Of a stretch of 30,386 nt of DNA, positions 27,776-30,386 are shown in pieces. The stretch comes from Aplysia californica (lineage: Eukaryota; Mollusca; Gastropoda; Aplysiida; Aplysiidae), in NCBI RefSeq assembly GCF_000002075.1, contig NW_004797598.1, forward strand, positions 601,677 through 632,062, given 5' to 3'. The notes below the pieces were generated by a model that saw nothing but the letters and a program-made list of their open reading frames with translations, ran no database searches and had not been told where the DNA came from. Each line of letters starts with the position of its first letter. Positions within the stretch are counted from its first letter, which is position 1. The position numbers and the translations under genes are program-made.

Positions 27776-28613
27776 ACCCCCAACTTTTTATTGCATTCCT
27801 TTGAGACTTTCAAAACATATCCATATATTAGATTATTTCAAACTTTAAAATTTAAAAATACGGTGTACATGCATACATTTTCCATTGCCTTTAACTATAA
27901 GGGCACGTTGCAGACCTTTATTACGACACTTATTTGAATTTTTTCTGTCAGAAGAAAATGAAACTCAATAAGAAATAAAAGGAAACATTATCTGGAACTA
28001 AAAGCATCGACACACAAAAACATCTGAACATCTTGACGTTGTTTAATTAAGGAGTCGGGAAGTAGTGCCTTTTTCTTGCATGTAAGGGAAGCAACCCAAG
28101 TCCTGTGGCACGTGCGCTGATGCTGTCTTCTGGCACACGTGACCCCCATTCCTGCCAATAAGGCCCTGTTGTATCGCATGACCAGGTCGCCTGATGACCC
28201 CCGGCAGACCCCGCACGCGCCGCACGCCGCAGATTCCTCCTATCTCGCGCTGACAAAAAGGTTTTTGTTCACGGCAAAACTAAAGTAAAAAAACAGTTAA
28301 ATTATCTTCCTTCCTCTAATGCCTTTCACCAAATCTCCATCTATGCCTATTGTTATATCCCCACACCTACTAACCCCCATCCACCCCCCTCCCCCTCAAC
28401 CAAAAAAAGAAAAAAATATCATTGCGCCTCTATTTTCATTTCTTTCGTAACATTTTACCAAGGTTGATATGTGTAGTTTCACAAAAGAAAAAAATGTGCT
28501 CGGGATTTAGAAAAAGGGGGAAAAAGGGATGGGGGTGAGGGGTTAAGAGAGCTAGAACACGATCATAGTGTATCATCAGATATTGTCAAAAATTATTCAC
28601 ACCCTTCTTTGAC
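27776..28613. other. No gene established; GC-rich patch with two CACGTG sites
   Basis: 28040-28262 is GC-rich and CpG-dense toward its end (CCCGCACGCGCCGCACGCCG). It holds CACGTG at 28109-28114 and 28136-28141. Three overlapping minus frames are open here, but none resembles a protein I know. The rest is A/T-rich low complexity. Confidence 0.35.
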
Positions 28614-28760
28614 GTGTACATACATTCGGATCAAAATTCTGAGGGATTGAATTGTTTTAAAGATTTTCTCCCTTGGATATCACCACAAAAAAAAACGAAA
28701 AGAAAAAAGAAAAGAAAAGCCTTGAACATCCTGCTCTCTCTGGAATAAGAGATGTGAAGT
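28614..28760 (+). repeat. Local duplication, left copy
   Basis: TTCGGATCAAAATTCTGAGG and AAAGCCTTGAACATCCTGCT, in this order, recur at 29640-29780 with small changes. Each copy is followed by a GTGAGGCAG MITE. Confidence 0.6.
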
Positions 28761-28833
28761 TGAAGTAGAGAGAAATAGAAAACGAGTGTCGATCATCAGA
28801 TATTGTTAATAAGTAAAACAGTATAATATATTT

Positions 28834-29263
28834 GTGAGGCAGCGTGGTGGAATCAGGCTCTCGTCAAAATAATCAAAGTGATGAAACTTGCATTTTCCCG
28901 CAGGTTTGTGGATTTTTATCAAATTTTTGTTTTTTTGCTCAACACCTTTCATGCCCATTAAAGAACTCATTTTTGTGTGGATTTTTCTGAGAAAAGTTGA
29001 TTAAAGGCGCAAAAAAGTAAATTTTCGGTTACCACGGACTCTTAAGCTAATGAAATCCAACCTTTGTCGGCCATTTTCTCACTAATTTTTCCTCTGAAAA
29101 CAGGTGACCCCCCACCTCCTTCATTCTCAAATATCTCCACTTGTATTCAAGATAAATGGACACTTTCATCAAAATAAAGACAATTGAACAAGCTTTAAGA
29201 TGAAACCAATAACTCTACATGCCCCAAAATTGACAAGAGCCTGATTCCACCACGCTGCTTCAC
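28834..29263 (+). mobile_element. GTGAGGCAG-family MITE, copy i
   Basis: 430 bp. Left GTGAGGCAGCGTGGTGGAAT; right ATTCCACCACGCTGCTTCAC. ATTT at 28830-28833 and 29264-29267. Confidence 0.92.
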
Positions 29264-29282
29264 ATTTACATCTTTCTTGTTG

Positions 29283-29632
29283 GGGCGTCGGTGGCCTTGT
29301 GGTTACGCTACCGGATTCGTAAACGTGAGATTGCGGGTCGGGGGTTCGAGCTGCGAGCCCGACGTTGCGTCCATGGGAAAGGCACTTTACACGACTTTTC
29401 CTCACTTCACCCAGGTGGAGATGGGTACCCGGTCATAGACAGCGAAAGATGTTGTCAGTATGTTAGTGTTTTAGCGTCTATAAATGGCTGCTTGCACTGT
29501 ATGCTTCCCAGGAAGTTGAGTTTGTTTCGGAATGCTCTCAGGTTTGCTGGGGTAATAAATAGTATAGATTGTGAAGCGCATTGAGCTTGCTGTTGAGGGG
29601 GGATTTGCGCTAAACAAATACTATCTATTAAT
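29283..29632 (+). mobile_element. tRNA-derived SINE, near full length
   Basis: GTCGGTGGCCTTGTGGTTAC (A-box region), GGTCGGGGGTTCGAGC (B box), GGGAAAGGCACTTTACACGA, CTTGCACTGTATGCTTCCCA, then tail GAAGCGCATTGAGCTTGCTG and GATTTGCGCTAAACAAATAC. The tail resembles L2/RTE-type LINE ends. It is the clearest copy of the family at 17273 and 19633. Confidence 0.8.
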
Positions 29633-29790
29633 ACATACTTTCGGATCAAAATTCAGAAGGATAAAAAATTGTTTTTCAACACCGAACCGGTACCTGTTCT
29701 TAACTCGTATCTATTAAATGTTCTTAATTTAATTTATTTTTCCTTGAATACAAAAGCCTTGAACATCTTGCTCTCATTGGAAACATAGAA
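29632..29790 (+). repeat. Local duplication, right copy
   Basis: TTCGGATCAAAATTCAGAAG and AAAGCCTTGAACATCTTGCT match 28620-28740, offset about 1.02-1.04 kb. Confidence 0.6.
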
Positions 29791-29975
29791 GGAAAAATAG
29801 ACAGAGGTAGACCGAAAATAATTTACTCAGAGAACTTGAACAGATGGGGGACGGACGGGGAAAGATCTGGACAAAGCAAGCTATTTCAGAGCATTAAAAA
29901 AAGAATGAGTGGTGTGAACCTTGGAAACCGATAACAGAATTATGTCTGTTTTCAACGGGCACTTGAGGAAGAAGA
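29770..29975 (+). mobile_element. LINE 3' end fragment
   Basis: GNIEGKIDRGRPKIIYSENL then NRWGTDGERSGQSKLFQSIK and a GAGGAAGAAGAAAAAAG tail. The GK.xRGRPR and ENLxRW pattern is that of RTE-like LINE ends. Confidence 0.55.
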
Positions 29976-30071
29976 AAAAAGATTTTCCAACACAAGACCA
30001 CCCTTCTATCTAAACTCATTCCAGTACGTGACAAATAACCCCACCGCTTGTACGATCTTAATTTTAAAAAT

Positions 30072-30386
30072 GTGAGGCAGCGTGGTGGAATCAGGCTCTC
30101 GTCAAAATCATCAAAGTGAAGAAACTTGCATTTATCCGCATGTTTCTGAATTTTTATCAAATTTTTGTTTTTTGGCTGAACGCCTTTCATGCCCATTAAA
30201 GAACTTATTTCTGTGCGGATTTTTCTGAAAAACGTTGATTTAAGGCACAAAAAATGTAAATTTTCAGTTACCACGGACTCTTAAGCTAAGGAAATAACTA
30301 ATCTTTGGCGGCCATTTTCTCACAAATTTTACCTCTGAAAACAAGTGACCCCCACCTCCTTCATTCGCAAATATCTCGACTTGTAT
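30072..30386 (+). mobile_element. GTGAGGCAG-family MITE, copy j, cut by window end
   Basis: Left GTGAGGCAGCGTGGTGGAAT preceded by AAAT (30068-30071). The body is close to copy i. The right end lies beyond the window. Confidence 0.9.

Noticed and set aside
28043-28256. Three overlapping minus-strand frames in a GC-rich patch
   Set aside because: Open in several frames because the patch is GC-rich. No recognisable domain and no good splice borders.

Overview
This is a gene-poor, repeat-rich stretch of an animal genome. Spliceosomal introns, tRNA-headed SINEs, decayed LINE 3' ends, many inverted-repeat MITEs and long microsatellites show it is eukaryotic. The SINE types, the recurrent taggcctac words and a polycystin gene of this type suggest a marine invertebrate, perhaps a mollusc or another lophotrochozoan, with an echinoderm as an alternative. 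I cannot name the species from sequence alone.

The only host gene I can support runs on the + strand. It is the 3' part of a polycystin-family (PKD1/PKD2, TRPP) gene. Six exons are read at 1451-1580, 2872-2971, 3943-4130, 7326-7470, 9023-9144 and 12501-12599. All intron phases agree, and the joined reading has about 260 residues. It covers the S3/S4 region, the S4-S5 linker, S5, the pore loop, S6 and a short basic cytoplasmic tail ending in a stop at 12597-12599. The 5' exons lie outside the window. The pore loop reads LLGKN where PKD2-type channels have LGD.

The introns and everything after 12.6 kb are repeats in nested layers. The main families are: (1) a roughly 430-bp MITE with termini GTGAGGCAGCGTGGTGG and AWWT target duplications, with nine copies plus relatives; (2) a roughly 250-bp MITE with TTAA target sites and CCCTATCCGTAC termini (piggyBac-like), with six copies, three of which carry extra tandem copies of one end; (3) two more TTAA-flanked elements at 4891-5638 and 10060-10587; (4) a 235-250-bp MITE with GGTCGCTTT termini; (5) several tRNA-derived SINE families, two copies with clear target duplications; (6) LINE fragments, namely the region after the reverse transcriptase and one RNase H domain. 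Many are nested: MITE in SINE, SINE in MITE, MITE in MITE, MITE in LINE.

From 23.8 to 28.3 kb there is a 15-unit, about 33-bp minisatellite beside a CpG-dense block (24311-24860), and two smaller GC-rich blocks with CACGTG motifs. These could be promoter or first-exon sequence of a neighbouring gene, but I found no convincing coding exon there. No rRNA, genuine tRNA gene, CRISPR array or bacterial-type operon is present.
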